Part shown: positions 17,641-26,901 of the stretch, piece by piece
How positions within the stretch are numbered: position 1 is the stretch's first letter
Layout: every line of letters starts with the position of its first letter
Origin: Polynucleobacter parvulilacunae
GTDB taxonomy: Bacteria > Pseudomonadota > Gammaproteobacteria > Burkholderiales > Burkholderiaceae
Direction: 5' to 3'
Length of the DNA: 64,000 nucleotides
Assembly: GCF_018881715.1 (NCBI RefSeq)
Contig: NZ_JACVPW010000001.1
Coordinates: 1 to 64,000, forward strand
Translations under genes and position numbers: made by a program
The notes under the pieces: model-generated
The model's database searches: none
Told to the model about the DNA's origin: nothing
The model's input: only the letters and a program-made list of their open reading frames with translations

Positions 17641-18321
17641 TTATTTCGTAATCAAGTAACCCACTACTAACGCGATCACACTTAAAAGCAGCAAAGCGAA
17701 ACCGCGCTGTAGCACTCCATCCTTGGAGGCACGACCCAAGTCAGCAGGCAAGTACTTAGCCTCTTCACTTGGGTTGATTTCTTTATCCCCATTGATCATT
17801 GGCTTAATCAGATTTTCACCTTTGAATTTCTTGTAATACCAAATCGCTGCGATATGAATTGCAATCAGGGTATAAATCACCACTTGATTGCCTTCGTGAA
17901 TCTCCGATAAAAATGAAGATATCGAACCAGATACATATTTTGCTAAGGGCCCCTGAAAGGAGACCTCATCATCAACGAATAAGCCAGTGAGTACTTGAAC
18001 GCTTAAAACAAAAATGAGGGCAAATACAGAAATTGCACCAATGGGGTTGTGTCCAAGAACGCGAGGTGAACTGCCACTTAAGTAATCAAAAATCGCTTTC
18101 TTGGTTGGCAAAAAAGAGGTGAAGCGCGCATGGGTAGACCCAACAAAACCCCAGATGATTCTGAAGATCAATAAAATCAAAATGCTGTAACCGAAATAGG
18201 CGTGCCATTGAATAAATTCATCACCTAAATTGATAGTTACAAAGCTACCAGTGATACACAGCACCAACAACCAGTGAAATACACGGATTGGCAAATCCCA
18301 TACGCGAATAATTTTCTTCAT
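17641..18321 (-). CDS. Cytochrome b (Ni/Fe-hydrogenase/b561-type) integral membrane protein
   Basis: 'VWDLPIRVFHWLLVLCITGSF...WHAYFGYSILILLIFRIIWGFVGS...HEGNQVVIYTLIAIHIAAIWYY'. Confidence 0.9.
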   Translation of the reverse strand: MKKIIRVWDLPIRVFHWLLVLCITGSFVTINLGDEFIQWHAYFGYSILILLIFRIIWGFVGSTHARFTSFLPTKKAIFDYLSGSSPRVLGHNPIGAISVFALIFVLSVQVLTGLFVDDEVSFQGPLAKYVSGSISSFLSEIHEGNQVVIYTLIAIHIAAIWYYKKFKGENLIKPMINGDKEINPSEEAKYLPADLGRASKDGVLQRGFALLLLSVIALVVGYLITK

Positions 18322-18364
18322 ACCTTAAGGATAATCCTCTTCTCCTCTAAAATGGAGGCAACTC

Positions 18365-19570
18365 ATGAATCCTGGAAAAGCCTTTAGAACCCTACTGCTG
18401 TATCGCGTTGGCGCAACCCTAAGCTACCAAATTACGATGGTGGCGGTAGGTTGGCATCTTTACGAAATCACTAACAGCGTAGTTTCACTTGGGCTGATTG
18501 GTCTCGCGGAGCTTGTTCCCTACTTTGCACTAGCCCTATATTCAGGTCACGCGGTTGATCACTACTCCCGTAAATGGATTGCTGCAATCGCCTGCCTCAT
18601 TCATATTGCGGTCGGGTTATTTTTAACGGTCGTCGCATTGGGCTGGCTTACACCACCGATACCGCTGATTTACACCGCAGTGGCATTTATTGGCATTGCG
18701 AGAGCTTTACTAAGGCCCTCTTATCAAGCGCTTTTCGGGCAGATTATTCCGAGAGATCAACTGCCGCGTTACACAGCGTATGCATCTTCGGCTTTTCAGA
18801 TTTGCGTAGTGGCCGGCCCAGGATTAGGCGGACTGATGATTGGTTTCGCTGGTCTTGAATGGACTTATTTGCTCGCCGCCTTCTGCGGAGCGCTTGGTTT
18901 ATATGGGATCACTTTCATTACTGCCATCCAAGAGAAATCGAGCATCCTATCTAAACACTTTCTAAAAAGCTTTTTGGAAGGCTTTCATTACGTCAGAAAG
19001 CATGAGCTTATTTTGAGCATCATGGCACTTGATATGTTTGCCGTCCTTTTTGGTGGCGCAGTTTCTATTCTTCCAGCTTTTGTTAAAGAAGTCCTGAATG
19101 CGGGACCAGAAACCCTAGGGATTCTGCGCGCTGCGCCTGCAGCTGGAGCTGTCATTACTGGCATCTACTTGGCACGGCGCCCAATACTGAATGACTCAGG
19201 AAAGCACCTACTTATTTCCGTTGCAGGTTTTGGAGCAGCGATCATTGCCTTTGGCATCTCCAATAATTTATGGATATGCGCTTTCTTTTTATTTGTCTCT
19301 GGTTGCTTTGACTCAATATCAGTGGTAATTCGGGGCAGCATCATGCAACTCACCACACCAGATCATATGCGCGGCAGAATTAGCGCCATTAACGGCATCT
19401 TCATTGGCTCATCTAATGAATTGGGTGCATTGGAATCCGGTATTGCAGCTAGCATGATGGGCTTAGTGCCATCAATTGCTTTTGGCGGGGCTGCAACGAT
19501 TTTGATTGTTTTAATTACCTATCGCCTTGCCCCGCACCTTAGAAAACTTCATCTCAAGGATATTTCTTAA
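18365..19570 (+). CDS. MFS transporter (EntS-like)
   Basis: About 12 TM; MFS pattern 'SGHAVDHYSRKWI', 'PDHMRGRISAINGIFIGSSNELG'. Confidence 0.88.
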   Translation: MNPGKAFRTLLLYRVGATLSYQITMVAVGWHLYEITNSVVSLGLIGLAELVPYFALALYSGHAVDHYSRKWIAAIACLIHIAVGLFLTVVALGWLTPPIPLIYTAVAFIGIARALLRPSYQALFGQIIPRDQLPRYTAYASSAFQICVVAGPGLGGLMIGFAGLEWTYLLAAFCGALGLYGITFITAIQEKSSILSKHFLKSFLEGFHYVRKHELILSIMALDMFAVLFGGAVSILPAFVKEVLNAGPETLGILRAAPAAGAVITGIYLARRPILNDSGKHLLISVAGFGAAIIAFGISNNLWICAFFLFVSGCFDSISVVIRGSIMQLTTPDHMRGRISAINGIFIGSSNELGALESGIAASMMGLVPSIAFGGAATILIVLITYRLAPHLRKLHLKDIS

Positions 19571-19582
19571 GGCTACCTACTG

Positions 19583-20524
19583 CTATTTAATCTCAGGCAA
19601 ATCTTTCTGAATAATTTTTAGACCAGCACGCAAAGCTTTTTGATAGCGCTCACGTTCGGCCTTGATAGTTTCAGCAGTCCACTTAAAGAAACCTTCACCA
19701 GTCTTCATGCCAAACTTGCCACTGGCAATACGATCACTCAAACACTTCGCAATCGTTGGAGAATTATTTAAAGTCGGATAAATGGTAGCGCCACCAGCAC
19801 CATGAACCTCCAGACCAGCATGATCTCTCTGCATAGCTGGGCCAGCGGCAATATAGCGAAAGCCAAAGCCAAAGCGAACTGCCTTGTCGATATCCTCTGG
19901 CGTACAGATACCTTCATCCACCATGGCAAAAGCCTCACGCGATAAAGCATGTTGTAGGCGATTCGCCAAAAATCCCGGGAGATCTTTCTTAACGGTTACT
20001 GGCACCATGCCACATGCAGTCATTAAGCGCGAGAGGCTTTCACCAACCATAGGTGAAGTCTTCGCTCCATAAACTACTTCTACACAAGGGACCAAGTGTG
20101 CGGGCATAAAAAAATGTAGACCAATCATGCGCGCTGCTGTTTTAAGTCCGTTTGCAATCTCGCTAATCGGAAAGCTCGTACTATTGCTCGCCAAAACGGC
20201 TTCAGGCTTTGCGTATTGCTCTAGCTTTGTAAATAGTTCGCGCTTAATATCCAGCCGCTCTGGGACACACTCAATCGCCAAGTCAATATCAGACCAATCC
20301 ACTTCTTCCAGCGTACCGGCAACTGTGAGTAAATGAATACGATGCTCGTAACCAAGCTCAGTCATAGTATTAGCGAAGTAATCAGGTAGGAGGGCACGTC
20401 GTTCAGTAGTAGGCTCAACTACCTGCACTGCACAGCCACCGCGCGCACAAACGGCTGCAACGTCAGCACCCATAGTGCCGCCACCGACAATGACTACCTT
20501 GGTTTCGGCTGGGGTAAATAACAT
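19583..20524 (-). CDS. 3-hydroxyacyl-CoA dehydrogenase / L-gulonate-dehydrogenase-like NAD-binding protein
   Basis: 'VVIVGGGTMGADVAAVCARGG', 'ASNSTSFPISEIANGL', 'HFFMPAHLVPCVEVV', 'PGFLANRLQHAL'. Confidence 0.88.
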   Translation of the reverse strand: MLFTPAETKVVIVGGGTMGADVAAVCARGGCAVQVVEPTTERRALLPDYFANTMTELGYEHRIHLLTVAGTLEEVDWSDIDLAIECVPERLDIKRELFTKLEQYAKPEAVLASNSTSFPISEIANGLKTAARMIGLHFFMPAHLVPCVEVVYGAKTSPMVGESLSRLMTACGMVPVTVKKDLPGFLANRLQHALSREAFAMVDEGICTPEDIDKAVRFGFGFRYIAAGPAMQRDHAGLEVHGAGGATIYPTLNNSPTIAKCLSDRIASGKFGMKTGEGFFKWTAETIKAERERYQKALRAGLKIIQKDLPEIK

Positions 20525-20609
20525 GAATTCTCTCCTAAATGGTGTGGGACTTTTTCTGAAAAATCCTCTTACAATGGGCTCATTATTTCAATAAAAAAGT
20601 TAGTGAGAC

Positions 20610-21539
20610 ATGATCCCCGTCAATTCGGTGCTACAGGTCGGCCATTTCCCTGAAATTATGCAGGCAGAAATAGATCGACGCCTTACCCCTATTCACCATC
20701 TCGATCCACAAGCACCCGCTCCTGCCGGAAACTTTCAGGCAATTTTGATCCGCTCTAATACCAAGCTGCCCGAGGCCCTGGTTAAACAGATCCCCAGCAT
20801 TCGGATGGTTGCTACCTGTGGAGTTGGCTATGACAACCTGCCATTAAGCTTTCTAAAAGAGCAAGGCATCAAGGCAAGCAATACACCTGGAGTCCTTAAC
20901 GATGCCGTATGCGAACTGGCAATCGGCATGATGCTCGCCCTACTGCGCCAGCTTCCAGAGGCTCAGGAATACGTCAAAAGCACTGCCTGGTCAAAAGCAC
21001 CCTTCAGACTCACCACTACTTTGGCTGGTAAACGAGTGGGTATCGCTGGTATGGGTCGCATTGGGCAAGATCTGGCTAAACGTTTAGAGCCCTTTAAAGT
21101 AGAAATTGCTTATTCAGGGCCCAATAAAAAATCTCTCCCTTATACCTATTACCCTGATGTTGAAGCGCTGGCGAAGGCCTGCGATATTTTGTTTTTGGCC
21201 TGCCCTGCAACTCCAGATACAGACAAAATGATCAATGCCAATGTATTAGAAGCCCTGGGACCATCGGGTTACTTAATTAATATTGCTCGCGGAAGCGTTG
21301 TAGATGAGCCTGCCCTTTTATATGCACTGCAGCATAAAAAGATTGCTGGTGCCGCTTTAGATGTTTTTGAGAGCGAACCTAACCCAAGTCATGAATTTTT
21401 AACACTCGATAATGTATTGTTAACACCACATATTGGGAGTGCTACCGCGGAAACACGGATAGCCATGACCAATTTAGCTGTGGATAATTTAGAAGCATTC
21501 TTTAAGCAACAAATACTTCCATCGGAAGTAAATAACTAA
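20610..21539 (+). CDS. 2-hydroxyacid dehydrogenase
   Basis: 'GKRVGIAGMGRIGQDLAKRLEPF', 'YLINIARGSVVDEPALLYAL', 'LLTPHIGSATAETR'. Confidence 0.92.
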   Translation: MIPVNSVLQVGHFPEIMQAEIDRRLTPIHHLDPQAPAPAGNFQAILIRSNTKLPEALVKQIPSIRMVATCGVGYDNLPLSFLKEQGIKASNTPGVLNDAVCELAIGMMLALLRQLPEAQEYVKSTAWSKAPFRLTTTLAGKRVGIAGMGRIGQDLAKRLEPFKVEIAYSGPNKKSLPYTYYPDVEALAKACDILFLACPATPDTDKMINANVLEALGPSGYLINIARGSVVDEPALLYALQHKKIAGAALDVFESEPNPSHEFLTLDNVLLTPHIGSATAETRIAMTNLAVDNLEAFFKQQILPSEVNN

Positions 21540-21556
21540 AAAATAACGGAGCCAGT

Positions 21557-22483
21557 ATGACGATTTCCTTGCACCCATCCACCTTACCTGCGGTGTTATC
21601 ACCAGTAATCACACCATTCAAGGCAGACGGCAGCCCAGACGCTCCTAAATTACTAAAACAATGTCAATGGTTAGAAGCCAATGGTGTTGGACAAGCCATC
21701 TTTGGCACGAATTCCGAAGCAAACTCGATGTCTGCTCCACAGAAGATGAGCACCTTAACCGCATTAATTGAAGGTGGCTTGAATCCAGATCACTTGATGC
21801 CAGGCACTGGTGCAACTTCTATCGACGCAACCGTCAACATGACACGTCATGCGGTAAATCATCAGTGCGCAGGGGTGCTCATGTTGCCGCCTTTCTATTA
21901 CAAAGACGTTACCGATGATGGCTTATTTGCTTATTTTTCTGAAGTGATTCAAAAAGTCGGCAGTGCCGCACTACAGATCTATATCTACAACATTCCACCA
22001 GTTACCAAAATCAATTTAAGTCTATCTTTGCTTGAGCGTTTAGCAAAAGAGTATCCAAAAACTGTTGTGGGCATGAAAGATAGCTCCGGTGATTGGGCTT
22101 ATACAGAATCTGTGATCAAGTTGTTAGCCCCTTCAGGCTTCCGCGTATATGCAGGTAGTGAAGTATTCCTCATGCGTGCTTTACGTGCTGGCGGCGTTGG
22201 CTGCATCTCTGCTACCGCCAATGTGAACCCAAAAGCGATTGCCGATTTAGCGGCTCATTGGAGGGAATCCAATGCCGATGAACGTCAAGCTAGCCTGGAC
22301 CAAGTGCGCGGCATTTTTGCCAAGTACCAAATGATTGCTGGCATGAAAACGGCAGTAGCCCATTACACCAAAGATTCTGAGTGGCTCCGCGTACGTCCAC
22401 CACTGGTGCAGTTAAGTGCCGATCAACAAGCTCAACTACTTGCCGAGTTGAAAGCCATCAACTTCAGTATGCCCGGCCTGTAA
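21557..22483 (+). CDS. Dihydrodipicolinate synthase/N-acetylneuraminate lyase family protein
   Basis: TIM-barrel DHDPS pattern, 'LPPFYYKDVTDDGL', 'YIYNIPPVTKINL', Schiff-base Lys in 'VVGMKDSSGDW'. Confidence 0.92.
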   Translation: MTISLHPSTLPAVLSPVITPFKADGSPDAPKLLKQCQWLEANGVGQAIFGTNSEANSMSAPQKMSTLTALIEGGLNPDHLMPGTGATSIDATVNMTRHAVNHQCAGVLMLPPFYYKDVTDDGLFAYFSEVIQKVGSAALQIYIYNIPPVTKINLSLSLLERLAKEYPKTVVGMKDSSGDWAYTESVIKLLAPSGFRVYAGSEVFLMRALRAGGVGCISATANVNPKAIADLAAHWRESNADERQASLDQVRGIFAKYQMIAGMKTAVAHYTKDSEWLRVRPPLVQLSADQQAQLLAELKAINFSMPGL

Positions 22484-22517
22484 TCTATAAAACATAAAAA
22501 ATCATTAGGAGAGAACA

Positions 22518-23468
22518 ATGAAACTACTTAAAGTCATTGCCTTATCACTCAGCTTTCTTTGCGCCAGCGTAAGTGCACAGAATATTTCTATCGCAACTGG
22601 TGGTACAGGCGGTGTTTACTACCCTATGGGCGGTGGCCTAGCCTCAGTTCTCTCCAGCAAGGTTCCTGGCATGTCTGCAACAGCAGAAGTAACAGGTGGT
22701 TCAGTAGACAACTTGAATCTCATTGGCACAGGTAAGCCATATGTTGGCTTCTCCATGGCTGACGCTGCTAAAGATGCTCAGATTGGCGAAGGTAAGTTTG
22801 CTGGCAAAAAAGTAGATCTACGTACTTTAGTTGTTCTGTATCCAAACCTCATGCACGTGGTAACAGTCGATTCCACAGGCATTAAGTCCATGAAAGACCT
22901 CAAGGGCAAGCGCATTAGTACTGGCGCCCCTGGTAGCGCAACGGAAGTCATGGCATTTCGCCTACTGGAAGCTGCTGGGATTGATAAAGACAAGGATGTG
23001 AAGCGTGAGCGATTGAGCGTTGCCGAATCCGTTAATGCCATTAAAGACCGCAAAATTGATGCATTCTTCTGGGTGGGTGGATTACCAACAGCAGCCGTAA
23101 CTGACTTAGCCAATACGCCAGGAACCAAGATTGTGATGGTCGACACCGGCGAAGAGGTGGCTGCCATGAATAAAAAATATGGCAACCTTTACTTTGTAAC
23201 TACTATTCCAAAGGCCACTTATAGCGGCATGGCTAGAGACAATAAAGTCGCAGCAGTTGCCAATATTTTGGTAGTTAATGCCAATATGCCTGATGATCAG
23301 GCTTATAAGATTGTTAAGGCAATCTTTGATAACAAATTGGAATTGGTGCGTACTCATCAAGAATTTATGAGCGTCAGCCTAGAAAACCAAAAAACAAAAT
23401 CAACCCCTGTTGATTTTCATCCAGGCGCACTCAAGTACTTCAAAGAAAAGAACGTCAAACTCAATTAA
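22518..23468 (+). CDS. TAXI family TRAP transporter solute-binding protein
   Basis: 'ISIATGGTGGVYYPMGGGLASVLS', 'GKRISTGAPGSATEVMAFRLLEAAGI'. Confidence 0.95.
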   Translation: MKLLKVIALSLSFLCASVSAQNISIATGGTGGVYYPMGGGLASVLSSKVPGMSATAEVTGGSVDNLNLIGTGKPYVGFSMADAAKDAQIGEGKFAGKKVDLRTLVVLYPNLMHVVTVDSTGIKSMKDLKGKRISTGAPGSATEVMAFRLLEAAGIDKDKDVKRERLSVAESVNAIKDRKIDAFFWVGGLPTAAVTDLANTPGTKIVMVDTGEEVAAMNKKYGNLYFVTTIPKATYSGMARDNKVAAVANILVVNANMPDDQAYKIVKAIFDNKLELVRTHQEFMSVSLENQKTKSTPVDFHPGALKYFKEKNVKLN

Positions 23469-23483
23469 TTTGATACTCTATCG

Positions 23484-23511
23484 GGGGTGAGCCAGTCTCA
23501 CCCCTTTCGTT
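23484..23511 (+). terminator. Stem-loop with T-rich tail, possible (attenuating) terminator
   Basis: GGGGTGAG-CCAGT-CTCACCCC followed by TTTCGTTTT, between TAXI SBP and fused permease genes. Confidence 0.65.
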
Positions 23512-23565
23512 TTACGGTAGTGAATACATAAAGTAGTGCATAAAAATAATTACAGAGGTTGAGAC

Positions 23566-25578
23566 ATGAATCAAAACGTTATCGATAACGAAACCCAAGA
23601 AAAATTAGACGCCTTTATCAAGCAAGAGGAAGGCGACTCCAATGACTACAAGGGACTGCTAGCGAAGTTCATCACCCTAGTGGCGGTAGGCATGTCACTC
23701 TTTCATTTATATGCCGCGTATTCAATCGTTCCCACACAAGAGTTGCGGGTCATTCACGTTGCTCTGGTTTTATTTCTAGTATTTCTAAGCTTCCCCATTG
23801 CGGCTCGCTTTAAAAACAGGCTCATGCCTTGGGATATTGTCTGCGCACTTATCTCGGTAGCTATTGCGTATTACATTCTGAGTGGTGGCGATGACTTTAT
23901 GGACCGTAATACTGCGCCTAACTCTACCGATGTCATGGTGGGTATCGCATTAATTGCCCTCATCTTAGAAAGTGTTCGAAGAACCAATGGCATGATCTTG
24001 GTTACAGTAACAGCCCTGTTTCTGCTCTATGCATTATTTGGCAACTACTTACCAGCACCTTGGACTCACAAGGGTTACGATCTTGATCGTCTGGTAGGCT
24101 ATATGTATATGACACTTGAGGGCATCTATGGCACAGCGGTAGATGTATCTGCAACCCTCATTATTCTCTTCACTATTTTTGGCGCCTTCTTACAATTTAC
24201 AGGCGCTGGAAAATTCTTCATCGACTTCTCATTTGCTGCCATGGGCGGCAAATCCTCTGGAGTAGGCAGAACGATTGTGATGTCTTCATTCTTATTGGGC
24301 GGCCCTTCAGGCTCCGGTGTAGCTACCACCGTTACGGTTGGCTCAGTTGCAGCCCCCATGTTGAATAAAGTAGGTTACGAGAAAAATGCGGCTGGCGGAC
24401 TGTTGGCAGCGGGTGGTCTTGGCGCCATCATCTCACCTCCTGTGCTGGGCGCAGCTGCATTCTTAATTGCGGATTTTCTCAAGATCTCCTATTTAGATGT
24501 GCTGCTCATGGCCACTATCCCAACCATCCTTTTTTATCTTGGCTTATTTGTGATGGTCGAAATTGATGTACGCAAATATGGCATGAAAAATATTCACTTT
24601 GAGTCCTCCGAAACAGCTTGGCAGCTCACTAAGAAATATTGGTTTCACTTCTTTTCACTCATCTCCATTGTGGTGTTCATGTTGATGGGCTTCTCTCCGG
24701 TGATGTCAGTCTTTTGGGCGACGGTAGTTTCCGCCTTATCTAGCATGTTGCGTGAAGACACTGCCATCATTCCTTGGGCATGGTTCAAGGGCAAAGAACC
24801 GATTATTTCTGGTCTCTACAACTCCAACCTCACTAAAGCCCTTGCCTCTGGCTCAACCGGGGTCTTGGCAATCGCCGCCACCTGTGCTGGGGCAGGTCTG
24901 ATTGTGGGCACAGTCACGCTTACTGGCCTTGGTCTGAAATTTAGTTCGATTGTGATTCAGTATGCTGGCGGATCACTCTTGTTAACAACCATTTTTACAG
25001 CGCTAGTAGTTTGGGTTGTTGGTCTCGCTGTTCCAGTAACAGCCTCTTATATTATTTGTGCCGTGATTGCTGCTCCTGCACTGATTAATTTGGGTGTACC
25101 TGCTTTTGCTGCGCACATGTTCATTTTCTATTACGCAGTACTTTCTGAAGTATCGCCACCAACCGCGCTGTCTCCATTTGCAGCGGCGGCGATCTGTAAA
25201 GGTAACCCCTATAAGACGACGCTACAAACCTGGAAGTATGTGGCTCCAGCAATTCTGGTTCCATTCATGTTTGTTTTAGACAAGTCAGGCGTTAGCTTGT
25301 TATTAATGGGCTCAACTAGCGCCCTTGAGCAAGCAGACTGGATGCAAATTGCATGGGTGTCCTTCACAGCTGTTGTTGGCATCATCTGCTTGGCTGGCGG
25401 ACTACAAGGCTGGTTCATTGAGAAAACCAAGGTATTTGAACGCGTCATCATGGTGATCTCTGGGGTTGCTCTTGCCTATCCCTCCACAGAGGCAGACTTA
25501 GTTGGCTTTATTGGTTTTGGACTTGTTCTGGTGACCCAAACTATTGCGCACTTCAAACTTAACCCTAGGTCATCTTAA
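23566..25578 (+). CDS. TRAP transporter fused permease (4TM/12TM)
   Basis: 'GGPSGSGVATTVTVGSVAAPMLNKVGYEKNAAGGLLAAGGLGAIISPPVLGAAAFLIADFLKISY', 'LSEVSPPTALSPFAAAAIC'. Confidence 0.95.
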   Translation: MNQNVIDNETQEKLDAFIKQEEGDSNDYKGLLAKFITLVAVGMSLFHLYAAYSIVPTQELRVIHVALVLFLVFLSFPIAARFKNRLMPWDIVCALISVAIAYYILSGGDDFMDRNTAPNSTDVMVGIALIALILESVRRTNGMILVTVTALFLLYALFGNYLPAPWTHKGYDLDRLVGYMYMTLEGIYGTAVDVSATLIILFTIFGAFLQFTGAGKFFIDFSFAAMGGKSSGVGRTIVMSSFLLGGPSGSGVATTVTVGSVAAPMLNKVGYEKNAAGGLLAAGGLGAIISPPVLGAAAFLIADFLKISYLDVLLMATIPTILFYLGLFVMVEIDVRKYGMKNIHFESSETAWQLTKKYWFHFFSLISIVVFMLMGFSPVMSVFWATVVSALSSMLREDTAIIPWAWFKGKEPIISGLYNSNLTKALASGSTGVLAIAATCAGAGLIVGTVTLTGLGLKFSSIVIQYAGGSLLLTTIFTALVVWVVGLAVPVTASYIICAVIAAPALINLGVPAFAAHMFIFYYAVLSEVSPPTALSPFAAAAICKGNPYKTTLQTWKYVAPAILVPFMFVLDKSGVSLLLMGSTSALEQADWMQIAWVSFTAVVGIICLAGGLQGWFIEKTKVFERVIMVISGVALAYPSTEADLVGFIGFGLVLVTQTIAHFKLNPRSS

Positions 25579-25610
25579 GGCACGTCTAATAAGAGAGTGT
25601 CTCATCCTCA

Positions 25611-25646
25611 AAACAATAAGGCCCGCTCAAGCGGGCCTTATTGTTT
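25611..25646. terminator. Bidirectional rho-independent terminator
   Basis: AAACAATAAGGCCCGC-TCAA-GCGGGCCTTATTGTTT between convergent genes. Confidence 0.9.
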
Positions 25647-25662
25647 CCAGTGATTGCTTATC

Positions 25663-26799
25663 TCAAGAGATTTTAGTCCAAGCGGCTTTACCTGCATAAT
25701 TCTTCACTGCAGCTTCATCGAATTCGAAACCTAAGCCAGGGGTTTTATGCAAAATCAAATCCCCATTTTTAAAGGTGAGTTGTTTATTGATTAGTCTGCG
25801 GAAGTTCAGCACTTGATCATCCAGGAAGAACTCAACAAAACGTGCGTTAGGTGTGGCAGCTACCAGTGGAGCATGTAAGTCATGCATCCAATGTGGGCAG
25901 ACTGTAACGCCTTTCACATCAGCATAAGCAGAAATTCTGCGCCACTCGGTAATGCCACCACAAACTGCAGCATCCGATTGCAGAATGGCAGCGCCACCGG
26001 CATCGATTAACTCTCTAAAGCGCCAGCGCCCCGCTTCCATTTCACCGGTAGCCACATTGATCTTGGTTTGCCGCGCTAATGCTGCATGTAAATCAATTGC
26101 ATCTGGTGAGAAAGGCTCTTCAATCCAGTAAGGGTTATAAGCCTCGAAGCGTCGCACATACTCTAGTGCTGTTGGCAAATCACGCCAGGCGTTATTGGCA
26201 TCCAGAGTTAGTAGCACATCATCGCCAACCGCTTTGCGAGCAGCCTTCACGCGCGCTTCTTCCTCAGATGGAGATAAACGCCCCACCTTCATCTTGACTG
26301 CTTTAAAGCCTTGCTTTACATAGGACTCCATTTCTTTACCAAGCTTGGCTGGAGTTTTACCCTCCAAATAGTAGCCGCCACTGGCATAAGCAGGCACACG
26401 ATCATCTACGACTGAGCCTAGGTATTGATGCAGGGGTAAGCCAACTGAGCGGGCATTTAAATCCCAAAGGGCCGTATCGAGAATGGAAATGCCGCGCATT
26501 ACCGCACCAGAACGCCCCTGGAGAATGGATTCGTTGTACATCTCCATCCAGAGACCTTCACTGCGATGACTATTTTGGCCAATCAACTTCGGCGCTAGTA
26601 ATTGCTCCACAGCAATCTTGGCGATGTCTCCGCCAGCGCTACCAACATAGCAAAAACCGATACCCTCATTGCCATCCTTACCGCGAACTTTCACCAAACA
26701 ATAGTGGCGTTCAGAAACAGTACGAGTAGAAAATGACGTCACCTTATCTAAAGGCACTGCCACAGAAGCAACTTGGATGGATTCAATAATCGGCATCAA
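25663..26799 (-). CDS. Mandelate racemase/muconate lactonizing enzyme family protein (enolase superfamily)
   Basis: 'GFKAVKMKVGRLS' (KxK), 'LTLDANNAW', 'WIEEPFSPD', 'ATGEMEAGRW'. Confidence 0.92.
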   Translation of the reverse strand: MMPIIESIQVASVAVPLDKVTSFSTRTVSERHYCLVKVRGKDGNEGIGFCYVGSAGGDIAKIAVEQLLAPKLIGQNSHRSEGLWMEMYNESILQGRSGAVMRGISILDTALWDLNARSVGLPLHQYLGSVVDDRVPAYASGGYYLEGKTPAKLGKEMESYVKQGFKAVKMKVGRLSPSEEEARVKAARKAVGDDVLLTLDANNAWRDLPTALEYVRRFEAYNPYWIEEPFSPDAIDLHAALARQTKINVATGEMEAGRWRFRELIDAGGAAILQSDAAVCGGITEWRRISAYADVKGVTVCPHWMHDLHAPLVAATPNARFVEFFLDDQVLNFRRLINKQLTFKNGDLILHKTPGLGFEFDEAAVKNYAGKAAWTKIS

Positions 26800-26901
26800 A
26801 ACTCCTTAATCAAAAAATGATTGTATCTAGAATTTAAATTACCAGCAGGAGCTCGAATAAGGAATAATTCATCTATTCAATCACGTATACACAGGTTAAA
26901 T

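Noticed and set aside
22778-23185. 135-aa minus-strand ORF inside the TAXI SBP gene
   Set aside because: Antisense shadow ORF with no family signature.
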